DNA of 64,000 bases from Wolfiporia cocos (Eukaryota; Basidiomycota; Agaricomycetes; Polyporales; Phaeolaceae). The stretch is from assembly GCA_029448655.1 (NCBI GenBank), contig JACCLO010000009.1:2232001-2296000 (forward strand). The letters are read 5' to 3'. A model generated the notes under the pieces. The model ran no database searches. It was not told the DNA's origin and saw only the letters and a program-made list of their open reading frames with translations. The translations under genes and the position numbers were made by a program. Position 1 is the first letter of the stretch. Every line of letters begins with the position of its first letter. Shown one piece after another: positions 42,890 through 54,064 of the stretch.

Positions 42890-43097
42890 TAGGCGAGTCT
42901 TATATTCTATCAGACTCGCACTTGAACAGTTTATATCCTCTAACGAGTATTGGATATTAATCGATCTCCTAGTAACTTTACCTAGGACTTGAAGGCATCT
43001 AACGAGTATTTGCCTTGCATACGGCAACGTACCTATGTGCAGAAGAACGATCTATATTCGCGACCCGAATATACGAATGGGTATTCGACCCATAACA
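42890..43097 (+). repeat. Truncated extra family A LTR after element II
   Basis: The segment TAGGCGAGTCTTATATTC ... TATTCGACCCATAACA repeats the last ~208 bp of the family A LTR directly after the complete 3' LTR. The target duplication CTTAG follows this truncated copy, not the complete LTR. Confidence 0.88.
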
Positions 43098-43121
43098 CTT
43101 AGGAAAATCTGTGACAATCAA

Positions 43122-43565
43122 AGTGGTTACCATCAGTCACCTGTCCAGTTCCTAGCCGATCGGACGTCCCGTCCGAAGCAGTCAGCATAGAAACGTCAGC
43201 GGACTGGGCACTGGTCATGCCCCATCTTTGTAATGACGATGCGCACTTACCGCTATTCGCGCGACCTCTGCCACATACCTATATCCCGGTATTGATCAGT
43301 ATATCCATTTAATGTGTATTACTCAGTACTTAGGTATCTGGGGACTTGTACATACAAATACGGACATTAGCATTATCTAATAAGACTGTTAGGGGTCTTA
43401 TATTTCATGTATATATACTGGACGTGCTGAGCGCTATTGCCTCAGTTCTATTCATTGCATTCATACTATGAGTTAACAGCTCAACGTATCCTGCTTAACA
43501 TCTTACAACCTCTTCGTCTAACCAACAAACCCTCAAGAATAACCAGTAAGTGTTATCTTGTGTTA
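43122..43565 (+). repeat. 5' LTR of element V, right part (family C)
   Basis: It resumes with AGTGGTTACCATCAGTCACC and ends AAGTGTTATCTTGTGTTA. The same end closes the 3' LTR (55528) and the solo LTR at 27682. Confidence 0.88.
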
Positions 43566-44258
43566 TATGAATAGAACTCGCTTTCACCCCCACCCCCGTT
43601 GGGGGTCTGGGATTTTTTCTTCTTAGGGGTTTTTCGTCGCTGTCTGTGCACCCCCGCTCGCCACCAGGCAGCGGGGTTTCCTTAGTGGGCTCTGGGGGAG
43701 TACTGCCTTTGGGCAAATAGCCGGACTGTAGGCTTAAGCGGTACCGGGGAGAGCGCTGCCAAGCCTCTCTCCACATGTTGAGAATCGATGGCAACGGTGT
43801 AACCTCTTGACTGGGCCAGAGATAATCTTCTAGCCTATCCCCAGGCGAACAGGGGCCACTCTATCTAGAGTTGGAAGGGTGGGCACAAGTTGCCCTGCTT
43901 AGAGCAGCCGCTGTTAGGCTTCAGAAATTCTGGCCGTGGCTGGCCGCTGGTCCATTAACCCAGCAAAAAACTTGAATACTAGCAGCCCTCTAACTGGAGT
44001 GAGGCATGGGCACATGCGGGGTGTAATACCCCAAATCCTGCATTCCCAGGCATCAAGGGAAGACGACATGCTGTACCCCCCACCTGGTAGCTTGAGAGAG
44101 ACGCACTCCAGTCGCCGACACTAACTCCGGTCGAGAACGGAGCGCTCATTGACACTGGAGGATAAGCGCACGACACATCAAGAAGCGACAATAAGCCCCA
44201 ACAGAAGACCGCATGAATTTCCACTAGAATAGCTTACTTAGACTTCTTTTACGTAGTC
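43566..44258 (+). other. Leader region of element V
   Basis: About 690 bases lie between LTR and first ORF. TAGAACTCGC close to the LTR end resembles the TTAGAAC seen in elements I and III. A C-rich/G-rich inverted pair (CACCCCCACCCCC, then GTTGGGGGTCTGGG) lies at about 43585-43610. No coding sequence is recognised. Confidence 0.5.
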
Positions 44259-45074
44259 ATGCCAAAAGCACCCCGTTTCATGGTTAACCCGAGAAATGCC
44301 ACCACGGGCGAGCACGAGGAATGGCACATTGCCTCCTCCAAATCGCTTGAAGATCGTATCACAAAAGCGATCGCCCCTAAGCACGGAAAGTCCCAAAAGG
44401 GCAAAGACGTCTTCTACAGGAAGCCGAACCCCGACCCGGAGGAAATCCGAAGGGTCAACCACGAGGCCGCCCTTGCCGACATCAGGCAGAAGAATCTCGA
44501 TAAGCTTTTCCGACAGAAGGAGAAGCTTGAGGCTCGGATCCAGAAACAAAGTCTGGATCAGCTAATCACTGAGGCGGCTCGAAAGAGGGTTGAAGAAGAG
44601 AGAATGGTGAGGAGTCTTTGGGAGCGAATTGAGCCCCCAAAGAAGTCGTTGTTGGAAAGAGTGGAGGAGTTACGGATGCCGGCCGAGTGGGCCGAGAAGC
44701 ATGGAATCCCGAACCCCAAGGACGTCCATTGCACGGAGAAGAAGTGGGACTGGTTTCTAGACGTAGATTGTCAGATGAACGCCACCCACCCCTTCCTCAA
44801 CCAGCTGTGGAAGGCCCCCAATGCAACAACAACAGCGCCCATAATCGCCAAATTCACCAAATTAATTGCTGATTTTGATGATCTCTCCACACACCTGGAG
44901 CAAAGGGTCCAACAGGACTCCATGAAGAACGAGGACTTGCACCACCTCGAAAAATATCTCAGGAGGGTGCAACACGTTTTTGGAGACCTGGACGTAAAAA
45001 ATCACGTTACATATCTAAAGACTCATTTAGTACATAGCAGCCTCAACTTCAACCTCGGCAAACCCCAGTTGTAG
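44259..45074 (+). CDS. Extra upstream ORF of element V (unknown function)
   Basis: An intact 271-codon frame, MPKAPRFMVNPRNATTGEHE, occupies the same place as the extra ORFs of elements I and III. The N-terminal 60 residues are basic. About 75-130 is a highly charged helix (NLDKLFRQKEKLEARIQKQS, EEERMVRSLWERIEPPKKSL). A WAEKHGIPNPKDVHCTEKKW stretch follows, then a helical C-terminal domain (FTKLIADFDDLSTHLEQRVQ) ending SLNFNLGKPQL. ISFNFG at the end of the element I ORF and SLNFNLG here suggest a shared C-terminal fold. No known domain was identified. Confidence 0.65.
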   Translation: MPKAPRFMVNPRNATTGEHEEWHIASSKSLEDRITKAIAPKHGKSQKGKDVFYRKPNPDPEEIRRVNHEAALADIRQKNLDKLFRQKEKLEARIQKQSLDQLITEAARKRVEEERMVRSLWERIEPPKKSLLERVEELRMPAEWAEKHGIPNPKDVHCTEKKWDWFLDVDCQMNATHPFLNQLWKAPNATTTAPIIAKFTKLIADFDDLSTHLEQRVQQDSMKNEDLHHLEKYLRRVQHVFGDLDVKNHVTYLKTHLVHSSLNFNLGKPQL

Positions 45075-46460
45075 TAGATAGAAAGTCCTGGAAAAGCAAT
45101 GAATTTGGTGCATGGCATTGACTAAAAGTCCTGAAAAGGCACTCTTTTTTATCTTGGATTATCGTCTAAGGAAGAAAATAACTCAAGCTGACGAAACAAC
45201 CACAGCAATGGTGTCTTACACAATCGTCCAAGGCACTTTGTACAACACCCACAAGGTGGCTACAGCATACCGCCCCGCCGTCGGCAAGCATGCATGGCCC
45301 GGAGAGCAAACCTGCTTGATGGACTACCTGTGAGTCGTATTCAGCATCAGAGTTAGGGGGAGTGTAACCTCCTTCAACTCAATTCTGGCACACATATGCC
45401 CGTTCCTAAATGTAAACCACTGGGTGTACATCAAGTACTATGGTGAGGATAGCACCCGCAACCACATCTCGTGGTGGGGATGGGACAAATATGCGCAGAA
45501 GATTCTGCTGTCTGACCTCATCGTCCTGTACGGCGATGTCCATTGGTACTCCCAGGAAGAAGCCGGGCCCGTGCCACCCAACCCCCTCAGGGCACCCCAT
45601 TTCATCCATACCCCCAAAAGAAGCCCATCACGCTCCGAGGAAACGGTAATCAGGGAGCCCCTCTTCGGGTCACTCCCCAATCTCCTGCCGACTTACGAAA
45701 GGGGAACGCTGGAAACGGTCCAACAGCCCCAGCGAACGGACAATGAGCTTCAGGCTCAGCTCCATCACAACCTGGTGGAACAACCCCCACACTATGTAAC
45801 ATCGGTAGGGATCAACACCTACAGGGAGACACTGTACTCGGCCCAAAACCATCTGTACAGTAACCTCACGGCTTACAAAAGACATGTGGACACGGATAGG
45901 AAACGGTCTGGAACAAGACCAACCAAATCCGGAGCCACAATCAGGTGCTTCAAAATCGAATCGAAGCCCTGGAGGAAGCAGAAAGTCTCAGGCAGAGTCT
46001 GGACACCCTGATGGAATCTCGATTCAAACGAATCAAGAAAAACATCACTACTCTCGAGAAGCGTCCAGCAGCTACAGCCAGAGGGTCCAGCGGTGCCAAG
46101 ATCACGGCAATAATTAATCGCATTGATCAACTTGAAGCGGAGATCACCGCTCTAAAAAATCAACCTGCACCTGCCACACCAGCAGCAGGCGCCACCACAT
46201 TCACACTTCATCAAAAGGTCATGGAACCCCCGAAGTTCGCGGGACCCAAGGACGCCATCTCTTCAAAAGAGTGGCTCCAAAAGATGGGGATGTACTTCAC
46301 CAATGCTAAAATCATGGCGGAGGAGGACAAGGTTTACAACGCCCTGCTTCAGCTAACAGGCGAAGCATACCAGTACATGTCCCCGGTGGTAGACAAAATC
46401 TCCGCCGGACAACCCTCGGGTCACACATGGGCGACCTTCTCAGCAACCATTGAGAAGGTA

Positions 46461-47373
46461 CTAGGTTAATTACCCATGGCTTCGCCATGGTCACACCGCT
46501 TTTTCCACTTCAATATATTATTCCAATCCATGTGTGTCTATTTCAGATAATCAGGGGTTTTTTTAAGTTACCTGTGGATCCCCTATGAATTTCATGTGCA
46601 TTACCCATGGCTTCCCCAACTTCCCTCTTTTGTCTCTTGTCTCTGCCTGCTCAGCCACTTCTGACACCTCGCTGATCCTCGGTCTCATCATCGCTTTGCT
46701 TGTAATACTGTGTAATGTGGTGTCAAAATGTTCTTCCTTTTTTTTGCAATCTTTTGGCAGGCATCTACAGCACAGGCCACTTATGTTACAAAGATCCCCA
46801 TGGCATGAGGCATAAATCCCTGTGGCACAAAGCACAAATCCCCGTGGCATGGGGCACAAATCTCCATGATACAGAGCACAAATCCCTGTGGCATGGGGCA
46901 CAAATCCCTGTGGTGTGGGGTATTTACATTACAAAATCCCCATGGCACAGGGCACAAATCCCCATGGCACATGGCACAAATCCCTGTGGAATTGGTGTAC
47001 AAATCCCTGTGGCACAGGGTACAAATCCCCGTGGTGTGGGGTATTTACATTACAAAATCCCCATGCCACAGGACACAAATCCCTGTGGCATGGGCCACAA
47101 ACCCACATGGGATGGGCCACGAATCCCCGTGGTGTGGGGTATGAATCCCCGTGGCACGAATCCCCGTGCTGCGGGGCAGGAACAGCGGGCAAAACGCGAT
47201 CTAGCAGCGCGCCTTGCAGGCACTGGGCGTGGGAATCCACTGGCCAACTCCCCGGGTGGCAGGCGCCCTTTCTAATGGGAGCAGGAATGACGCCCATGGA
47301 TGCCACGCGGCAAACGTGGACGCCAGGTGCGCTCCACGCGACCGCTCCCACGCGAGCTCCCGTTACTTATAGA
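46461..47373. mobile_element. Minisatellite-bearing non-autonomous element, copy a
   Basis: The 913-bp insertion in gag of element V begins CTAGGTTAATTACCCATGG and ends TTACTTATAGA, flanked by a TA dinucleotide on both sides (46459-46460 and 47374-47375), which restores GGTATACGGG when excised. The first ~320 bp is unique and nearly the same as 58939-59270. It is followed by an array of 22-bp units (about 46785-47180) and a GC-rich 3' part. A TA duplication with short imperfect inverted ends fits a Tc1/mariner-type MITE, but this is tentative. Confidence 0.7.
46785..47180. repeat. 22-bp minisatellite array, copy a
   Basis: The units follow CACAAATCCCTGTGGCATGG with variation at a few sites (C/T, G/A). 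They are interrupted at intervals by a spacer GTGGGGTATTTACATTAC. Long open frames cross the array in more than one frame because the unit lacks stops; these are not taken as genes. Confidence 0.9.
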
Positions 47374-48306
47374 TACGGGAAAAAGACCAACAAGGAAGTC
47401 ACCGAAAAAGAGATTGAAGGGTACTTTGGCGATGATGGGAAAAAGAAGATCCAATCAGACTTCTTTAGCTGGGCTCAGAAGCTCAGAACCCTCGCCCACC
47501 TGGCCGAGACTGACAACAAGACGTTGTTCAGTCAAATTAAACAGATTCTCCCGGAAAAGGTGCACAAAACTCTCACGACGTTGGAATCGGTCCCCAACTT
47601 CACCATGCCAACTGACTGGGAAGTCTATTTGGACATGGCCATTGACCTCTACAAGAGGCAATACCCAGATAAGCTCAAAGGCAAGATCTTTGAGGACAAA
47701 AAGAAGAAGGAGTCGTCGGGGTCCAGCAAGACCACCGAGAAAAGCGTGTCGAAGCCTGCCAAGGCTGATGACAAAGGCAAGGGCAAGGCAAAGGAGACCA
47801 GTTCGTATGGGAAGGACTGTCGCAAGCACCCCGGACAATACAGATGGGGCGACTGTCTGGAAAACCCCAAGAACCGTCCCAAGGAAGCCAAGCCGGCCAC
47901 TAGTGGAAGCGGAACGACGAAGCCGACAGGCTCGTCGAGCGGAAGTCAACAGTTGGGCCAGAAGAAATTGGACCCGAAAAAGAAGTACAAGGTCCGAGTT
48001 GTCAGCATCCAGGAGCTGGTGACTGATGACGAAGACAAGTCCCCCAAAGCCACCATAGGGACTCTCTCGGCCCAAGTTCCACATATTCTGGAAGAGGTGG
48101 TACCCTCAGCTCCCACTACGCACATCAGCGAAGAGGAGAAAAGCGGTTCGGTGTGATCGGCTGAAAGCACCAGTTATGTTCAGTCCCCATCGACTGGTTC
48201 GACCTCGACTGTGCCTACACCGTGGGGCGACTCCATCAGGGTCAAATTACCCTGGCTTCGACAGCGGATAGCCAACTCTGCAACAGCCCTCGGAATCCAT
48301 GGTGGA

Positions 48307-49014
48307 TGTTACGGTTATTCTGATTTTTCGAATATCGACAGAACTCACCACTGGGCAAATACGATACAGGGACTTGTTGCGCAACCAACCCCCCCTGGCT
48401 ACTCGTGATCTTACTGGGCGCATCCCCAGTTGTACTAGTCTATAGGGCTCGTTTCATCTTTGGCAGATCCAACTCTGCCACCGTTCATGTTCATCGTTTA
48501 TTAGCTGATAGATGGCGTTCAACCGCCATCATTCCTATCTATCGTCTCAGATATATCACTCCATACTTATCAAACGTCTGGGACTATAGCGTAGATAGTA
48601 GCGGTGACATCTGGGACAGACTTGACCCCTGAAACCTAGCGTAGTATAAAAACTCATGTACTTACCGTCGAGGCTCTTCAGCTCGACCTTGTTGTATAAA
48701 CAAGAAGTCTTATACTCGTTCTCAAACGTAGGAAACTACGCTCAGTATTTCTCACTCGAGCAATCAAACAACTAAGTCCTCGAAGTGCACACTGACTTCT
48801 CGGACTTAGGCGAGTCTTATATTCTATTCGACTCGCACCTGAACAGATTATATCCTCTAACGCGTATTGGATATTAACCGATCTCCTAAGGACTTCACTT
48901 AGGACCCGAAGGCATCTAACGAGTATTTGCCTTGCATACGGCGACGTGCCTACGTGCAGAAGAACGATCTATATTCGCGACTCGAATATACGAACGGGTA
49001 TTCGACCCGTAACA
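48307..49014 (+). repeat. Solo LTR, family A, at the gag-pol junction of element V
   Basis: The 708-bp LTR has ends TGTTACGGTTATTCTG and TATTCGACCCGTAACA and the perfect duplication GTGGA (48302-48306 and 49015-49019). Confidence 0.92.
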
Positions 49015-49734
49015 GTGGATCTCCGTCAGGTTTTCCCACCGAGTACATGTGATAACCTGCCCACTTGTACTCCCATGTAGTTTTAGTCCCTTACCTGCTG
49101 TAAAGAATGTATTCGAGTCAATGTATCACATTTTTGGCAATGATGCGCGTGACTTCGCACGATCATTCTGTGTCGAGGTAACACTCTGAGTATATGGGCA
49201 GAAAGTGCAGGCTCTGGCTTTAATCGACAGCGGTGCAACCATATCAGTCATCTCACAAAAGTTGGTCAATAAACATAAGCTGGTCACAGACAAATTAGTG
49301 TTCCCCATTACGGTTACGAACGCAGACAGAACAGAAAACGTCGCTGGCCGCTTAACCCGATCAGCAAAAGCTTTCATGCAACATGGCAATCACAAGGAAA
49401 AAATAGGTCTAATGGTCATGCACCTAGAATTAGACCTAATCCTTGGCTATGACTGGTTGAGGCTCCATAATCCGACCTTTGATTGGTGGAAAGGAAAAAT
49501 GGAATATTCCCGCTGTTCACACGACCAATCCAACGCCAGAAGAAAGGGTAACCGCCCTTCTGAGGAGGAAGCAGTTGAACTCCCAGAAAAGGAAGTAAAC
49601 TCGATTTGGGACACTCCAGTGGACATAATAGGAGAGGAGGACCCCGAAAATCCTTTGATCACCTGGGTGGAAACCCTGGATGACGAGGAAATGAACCTGC
49701 TGACACAGCTGGTAGCCAAAGTACTTGAAAAAGA

Positions 49735-50236
49735 TGACCCAAGACTCACTGTTTATATCACTTGGACTTAAACGTTGAGGGTTTAGGTCAGATTGTTGGA
49801 AGAGGAGTCAAGTGAAGCAGTAGTTATCAGCTAAAGCGTCGTGTAACAGATTGATAGTTCTAAGGACTTAGGCCTTAGACGTATCGGCTTATATACATGT
49901 AGGGCACTACTCAAGAACTGCTTGCCCTAATGCTAAGAGGTCTGTGCACTGAGCAGTAATGCTCAGCGTCTGTGGTATGGTGCCATAATGGCCTGCTTTG
50001 GTATAGCGTAAGCTAGATAGGATAAGCGGGCTAAAGGCCGTAGAGCGTTAACGCGGGGCCGATGACCAGCTAAGTATGACTATGTAGTCTAGGTCTCTGA
50101 CGTAGGATCTACAGGTCACGTGACTGTTTGAGGTTAGGTGTACTAACCAGCTTAGATACAACTTATCAGTAGGATAAGTCGGAATAATAGCTAGAAATTC
50201 GGGAAAAAATAGGAGAATGCCTAGAAAACTGTGACA
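49735..50236 (+). repeat. Solo LTR, family B, in pol of element V
   Basis: The 502-bp segment starts TGACCCAAGACTCACTG and ends CTAGAAAACTGTGACA with the perfect duplication AAAGA (49730-49734 and 50237-50241). It is the cleanest copy of the family. Confidence 0.88.
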
Positions 50237-53100
50237 AAAGACTTCGAAGAAGCAGACGATCGTGAGGAAGAAACACCACCGATTGACCTAGAAAAATGGC
50301 AACTGTTAGTGCCCGAACAATACCAAGGGTATGGGCCAACGGTGTTCTCACAGAAGGCGTCAGAGAGGATGCCGGAACGGAAGCCCTGGGATCATGCCAT
50401 AGTGCTGGAACCAGACACGCAGCTTCCACCCCCGGTAAAACCCTACAAAATGTCTCCCCAAGAGCGTAACAGCTTGGATGAGTGGATAGACACCGAATTA
50501 CGGAAGGGTTACATTCATCTGTCCGAAGGTCCAATGGCATCCCCAGTCTTCTTTGTTCACAAAAAGGATGGAGGATTGTGGATGGCCGTCAACTATAGGA
50601 GGCTAAACAAAAGAACCATAAAAAATCGTTATCCTATACCTCAGATGAATGATCTCATCGATCAATTGTCCCATGCAACCATCTTCACCAAAATTGACCT
50701 TAGATGGGGATATAATAATGTCCACATCAAGGCAGGTGATGAATGGAAGACGGTGTTTATCACACACCGTGGACTATACGAGGCAACGGTAATGTATTTC
50801 GGTATCTGCAACGCCCCCGCAACGTTCCAGGTGATGATGAATTCCATCCTCGCCCCATTCATTCGAACCGGCAAGGTGGTCGTCTATCTTGATGACATCT
50901 TGATTTTCAGGAATGATATGGAGGAACATCGGCGACTTACCAAAGGAGTTCTTCAAACCCTAAAGGACTCGGACTTGTATGCGAAGCCCGAAAAGTGCTT
51001 CTTCGAACAATCGTCCATCGAATACCTAGGAACGATCATTTCCAACAGTAAAATCATGATGGATCCGAAGAAGTACACCAGAGTTCAGGACTGGCCTAGA
51101 CCTGCCAAGGTCAAAGAGGTTCAAGCCTTCCTTGGATTTGCCAATTTCTATAGGCGATTCATAGAGGGTTTCTCAAAAATAGCCAAACCACTCACCACGC
51201 TGACCAAAAAGTCAGAAGCTTGGCATTGGGACGCCGAGCAGGAGGATGCCTTCCAAACCCTAAAGGAAGCATTCACCAAAGCGCCCGTGCTTCGAATTCC
51301 ATCGCACGATCAGCCTTTCCGTGTAGAAACGGACGCTTCAGACTTCGCAACCAGAGCAGTCCTATCTCAATTAGATCCAGTGGAAAATTCCACCCCGTGG
51401 CATACTATAGCAAGTCGCTAAGCGCCCCGGAAAGGGACTACGAGATCTACAACAAGGAAATGTTGGCTGTAATCAGGGCTCTAGAGGAGTGGCGACACTA
51501 CCTAGAGGGACACCCTGACAAATTCGAGATATGGTCGGACCATCTAAATCTGACCTATTTCAAAATGGCGCAAAAACTGACCAGACGACAAGCCCGTTGG
51601 GCACTGTACCTCTCACACTTCAACTTCCAGATGAAGCACAAACCTGGCAAAACAATGCTAACTGCGGATCCTCTGTCCAGGCAGCCAGACCATGAGGAGG
51701 GGGTGGATCTCAATAATCGCGATCAGGTTCTTCTGAAACCTGAGTGGTTCAAGCAAGAGTTCATGGCAATGGCTCTTGATACCTCCCATGCTGCCCCACA
51801 ATCAGAAGATGAACCAATACTCTGAGAGATCTGCAAAGCGTTGCTAGACGACAAGGTCACTAAGGACTACAAGGAGCTGCTCTCATCCGGCCCTCGTGAG
51901 TTCAAGAAGGACCTATCAGAATGGAACTACGAAGGAGGGTTACTCCTCCAAAGAGGCAAAGTCTACGTTCCAGCTACACCAGCGGACCTCAGATGGCAAG
52001 TGGTCAAGTCACATCACGATCACAAGTCAGCTGGACATTTCGGGCGTTATAAAACGTACAAATTGCTGAGCTGCAACTATTGGTGGCCTGGAATGTTCGT
52101 TTACGTGAAAAAATACGTAGACGAATGCGACATATGCCAACATATGAAGAACCACCCACAGAAGCTGTATGGCCCCCTGCAACCCCTACCGGTGCCGTCA
52201 GGCCCATGGGAAGTGGTGACAATAGACCTGATTACTCAGCTACCCCCATCAGGAACACATGACACAATCATGGTCATGGTAGATCAGTTGGCCAAAAGAG
52301 CAAGGTTTTTCCCAATAGAAAACACCTTCTCAACAAAAGACCTAGCTACGGTACTCTATCAAAAGGTTTACCCCTTACACGGGTTGCCGAAACAAATAGT
52401 ATCGGACAGAGGGACACAATTCGTGTCCAAACTATTTGGTGAATGGTGTTCCCTGCTGGAAATTCAAAGGTTGATGGCTACCACGTACCATCCACAGGCA
52501 GACGGACAAACCAAACGAGTAAACCAAATACTCGAACAGTATCTTAGGTGCTATATTAATATGTACCAAAAAGATAACTGGGCGGAGTTATTGCCAACAG
52601 TGGAATTCACGTACAACAATGCGGCAAGCGAAACTACCAAGGAGTCTCCATTCCTGGTAGAATTAGGTCGTCATCCAATTGCAGGACCAAGCAGTTTCGA
52701 ACCAAGCTGAAACAAAGACTTAGTCAAGATTGCAAATACACGGTTCTCTGCACAAGAGAAAGCTAAGGCAGCAATGAAGATTGCAGCCGAAAGATGGTCT
52801 TGGTACTATGACCAAAAGAAGCAAGTCGTACCCTTCAAAGTGGGCGATAAATTACTCATGGATGTGCGCAGCTGGCAAGACACCGAAAAGAGTCTAGCCC
52901 CTTGCTACATCGGCCCATTCCGAATTACGGAAAAACTGGGACCGGTAACGTTCAAGGTGTACATGGATGCACAATATAGGGCTTACCACCCTGTGTTCCA
53001 CACTTCAAAACTGGTCATGTACAAAGAATCAACCATCAAAGGTCAAAAAGAAAGTCAACCACCTGCGGCCAACAGGCCAACGGAAATGGAAGACCTGGAA

Positions 53101-53247
53101 GAATGGGAAGTAGAGGCCATTCTCGACCATCGTAACCGACGCGGCCGGTGGGAATACCTTATCCATTGGAAAGGCACCGGACCCACTGAAGACACATGGG
53201 AAATCGAAGAAAACCTGGACAACACTAAGGAGATTCTAGATGAGTAC
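53101..53247 (+). other. Chromodomain of element V Pol
   Basis: Residues 110-158 of the terminal open frame read WEVEAILDHRNRRGRWEYLI, then HWKGTGPTEDTWEIEENLDN. The aromatic residues and the W-x-x-x-x-x-W-E pattern fit chromovirus chromodomains, which steer integration through chromatin marks. Confidence 0.88.
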
Positions 53248-53559
53248 AAGGCAAAACATTCAAGCCTTGCTATTAACCCGAATCAACCCCTTTGCCAATC
53301 AACTCGACTCAGCAGAACACGGCAAACAGTAGCCATCTTCGACCCTGACTCAGCCGATTGGGACTCAGACACATGTGTCTGGCCCGACAACTGGCCCCAA
53401 TATCATGATGATGTCGATCCGAACGAACCAAAAGTGTACTACAAGCGTGACCCTCACACAAGGCAATGGGTACACTCTGACGTTGAATTTAATGAAGACT
53501 TAGAAATCGAAGTAGGAGTCAACAGAATGCTACTGACCAGGGGAACAACCGATTCGATT

Positions 53560-53976
53560 GGCTATGATCTGTACACCACTCAGGACATCCTGATTAATTC
53601 ATGGAAGTCCACAACGGTCCCCACCGATGTTCGCATCAAAGTTCCTTATGGGACATACAGTCGGATAGCCCCGAGGTCTGGACTTGCAAAAAAGGGCATC
53701 GATGTCCTCGCAGGCGTAATAGACCATGACTACTGTGGAGAAGTCTTTGTCATGTTGATGAACTTAACCGGAGACCCGTATCAAGTTAGGAAAGGCGACA
53801 GAATCACTCAGCTCATTTGCAAAGTAGCGGTCACACCCAAAATTCAGGAATCCATGACGAAGGAGAAGTTTGAGAAAGAAATTCGACCTCACCTCCATGG
53901 AAGTGGCCCTTACAACAAGCAGTTCAACAAGCCAACTACTCGAGGTACACAAGGTTTTGGATCGATGGGACGATAA
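53560..53976 (+). other. C-terminal dUTPase domain of element V Pol
   Basis: All five motifs are present and intact: GYDLYTTQ (residues 263-270 of the last open frame), PRSGLAKKG (300-308), GVIDHDYCGEVFVMLMN (314-330), RKGDRITQLI (339-348) and RGTQGFGS (390-397), then the stop. The domain is the extreme C-terminus of Pol, about 100 residues after the chromodomain. The linker has a conserved VWPDNWPQYHDD, also seen in element I (WPDDWPQYHDN). Confidence 0.94.
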
Positions 53977-54064
53977 AAGTGGAAAAATTGTAACGTCTAA
54001 CCCTTTAGTGGGCTCTAGCACCTATCTACTCTCAACGGGGTCGTTGAAATTTAAGGGGGGGTAA

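Larger units (their letters stand above)
32637..43097 (+). mobile_element. Ty3/gypsy element II with PR-dUTPase-RT order
   Basis: The family A 5' LTR is 32637-32772 plus 34558-35133 (712 bp without element E), the interior is 35134-42179 and the 3' LTR is 42180-42889 (710 bp). A truncated LTR copy (42890-43097) follows. The duplication CTTAG (32632-32636 and 43098-43102) lies outside that truncated copy. The interior encodes Gag, a Pol with dUTPase between protease and RT, and an extra zinc-knuckle ORF at the 3' end. Visible differences between the LTRs suggest it is older than elements III and E. Confidence 0.9.
32122..43116 (-). repeat. Solo LTR, family D', split by element II
   Basis: Outer parts 32122-32636 and 43103-43116 together make about 529 bp. 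They match the element III LTR (TGACACAAACTTACTTATAG at left, AGGAAAATCTGTGACA at right). The perfect duplication ATCAA flanks the unit inside the family C LTR. In minus orientation it has TG..CA ends. Confidence 0.88.
45171..48297 (+). pseudogene. gag: Gag region of element V, frameshifted and split
   Basis: Coding-like sequence starts after the extra ORF. The first 350 bases (for example SYTIVQGTLYNTHKVATAYR and ISWWGWDKYAQKILLSDLIV) do not resemble Gag of I or III and carry a TGA (45331-45333). A Gag-like part follows (NELQAQLHHNLVEQPP), with a frameshift near 45950 into QNRIEALEEAESLRQSLDTL and the core (MEPPKFAGPKDAISSKEWL). A 913-bp minisatellite element (46461-47373) splits the codons for KV-YGKKTNKEVTEKEI. 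After it come a Lys-rich region, a degenerate Cys region (CRKHPGQYRWGDC) and a TGA after EEKSGSV. Beyond the family A LTR the frame ends SPSGFPTEYM, TGA, matching the element III gag end. Confidence 0.75.
49018..54064 (+). pseudogene. pol: Pol of element V: PR-RT-RH-IN-chromodomain-dUTPase
   Basis: The protease reads ALIDSGATISVIS (Asp and Gly intact); a TGA stands for Trp just upstream (TL-stop-VYG, 49187-49189). The family B LTR (49735-50236) follows, then RT with intact YLDD (50885-50896) and RNase H with a one-base frameshift near 51385. A stop at 51823-51825 precedes an integrase with a full HHCC region (HHDHKSAGHFGRY ... CDICQHMK) and core (TIDLITQLPPSG, VSDRGTQFVSKL, VNQILEQYLRCY). There is a stop at 52708-52710. 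The rest (52774-53976) is one open frame: IN C-terminus, chromodomain and complete dUTPase. A purine tract TTTAAGGGGGGGTAA precedes the 3' LTR. Few lesions separate it from a working Pol. Confidence 0.9.

Noticed and set aside
46785..47180. A CRISPR-like or spacer-repeat array
   Set aside because: The units are contiguous degenerate 22-mers without unique spacers, in a eukaryotic genome.
46888..48156. A 422-codon frame fusing repeat peptide to Gag
   Set aside because: The first ~150 codons are minisatellite of the inserted element; only the part from 47374 on is Gag.
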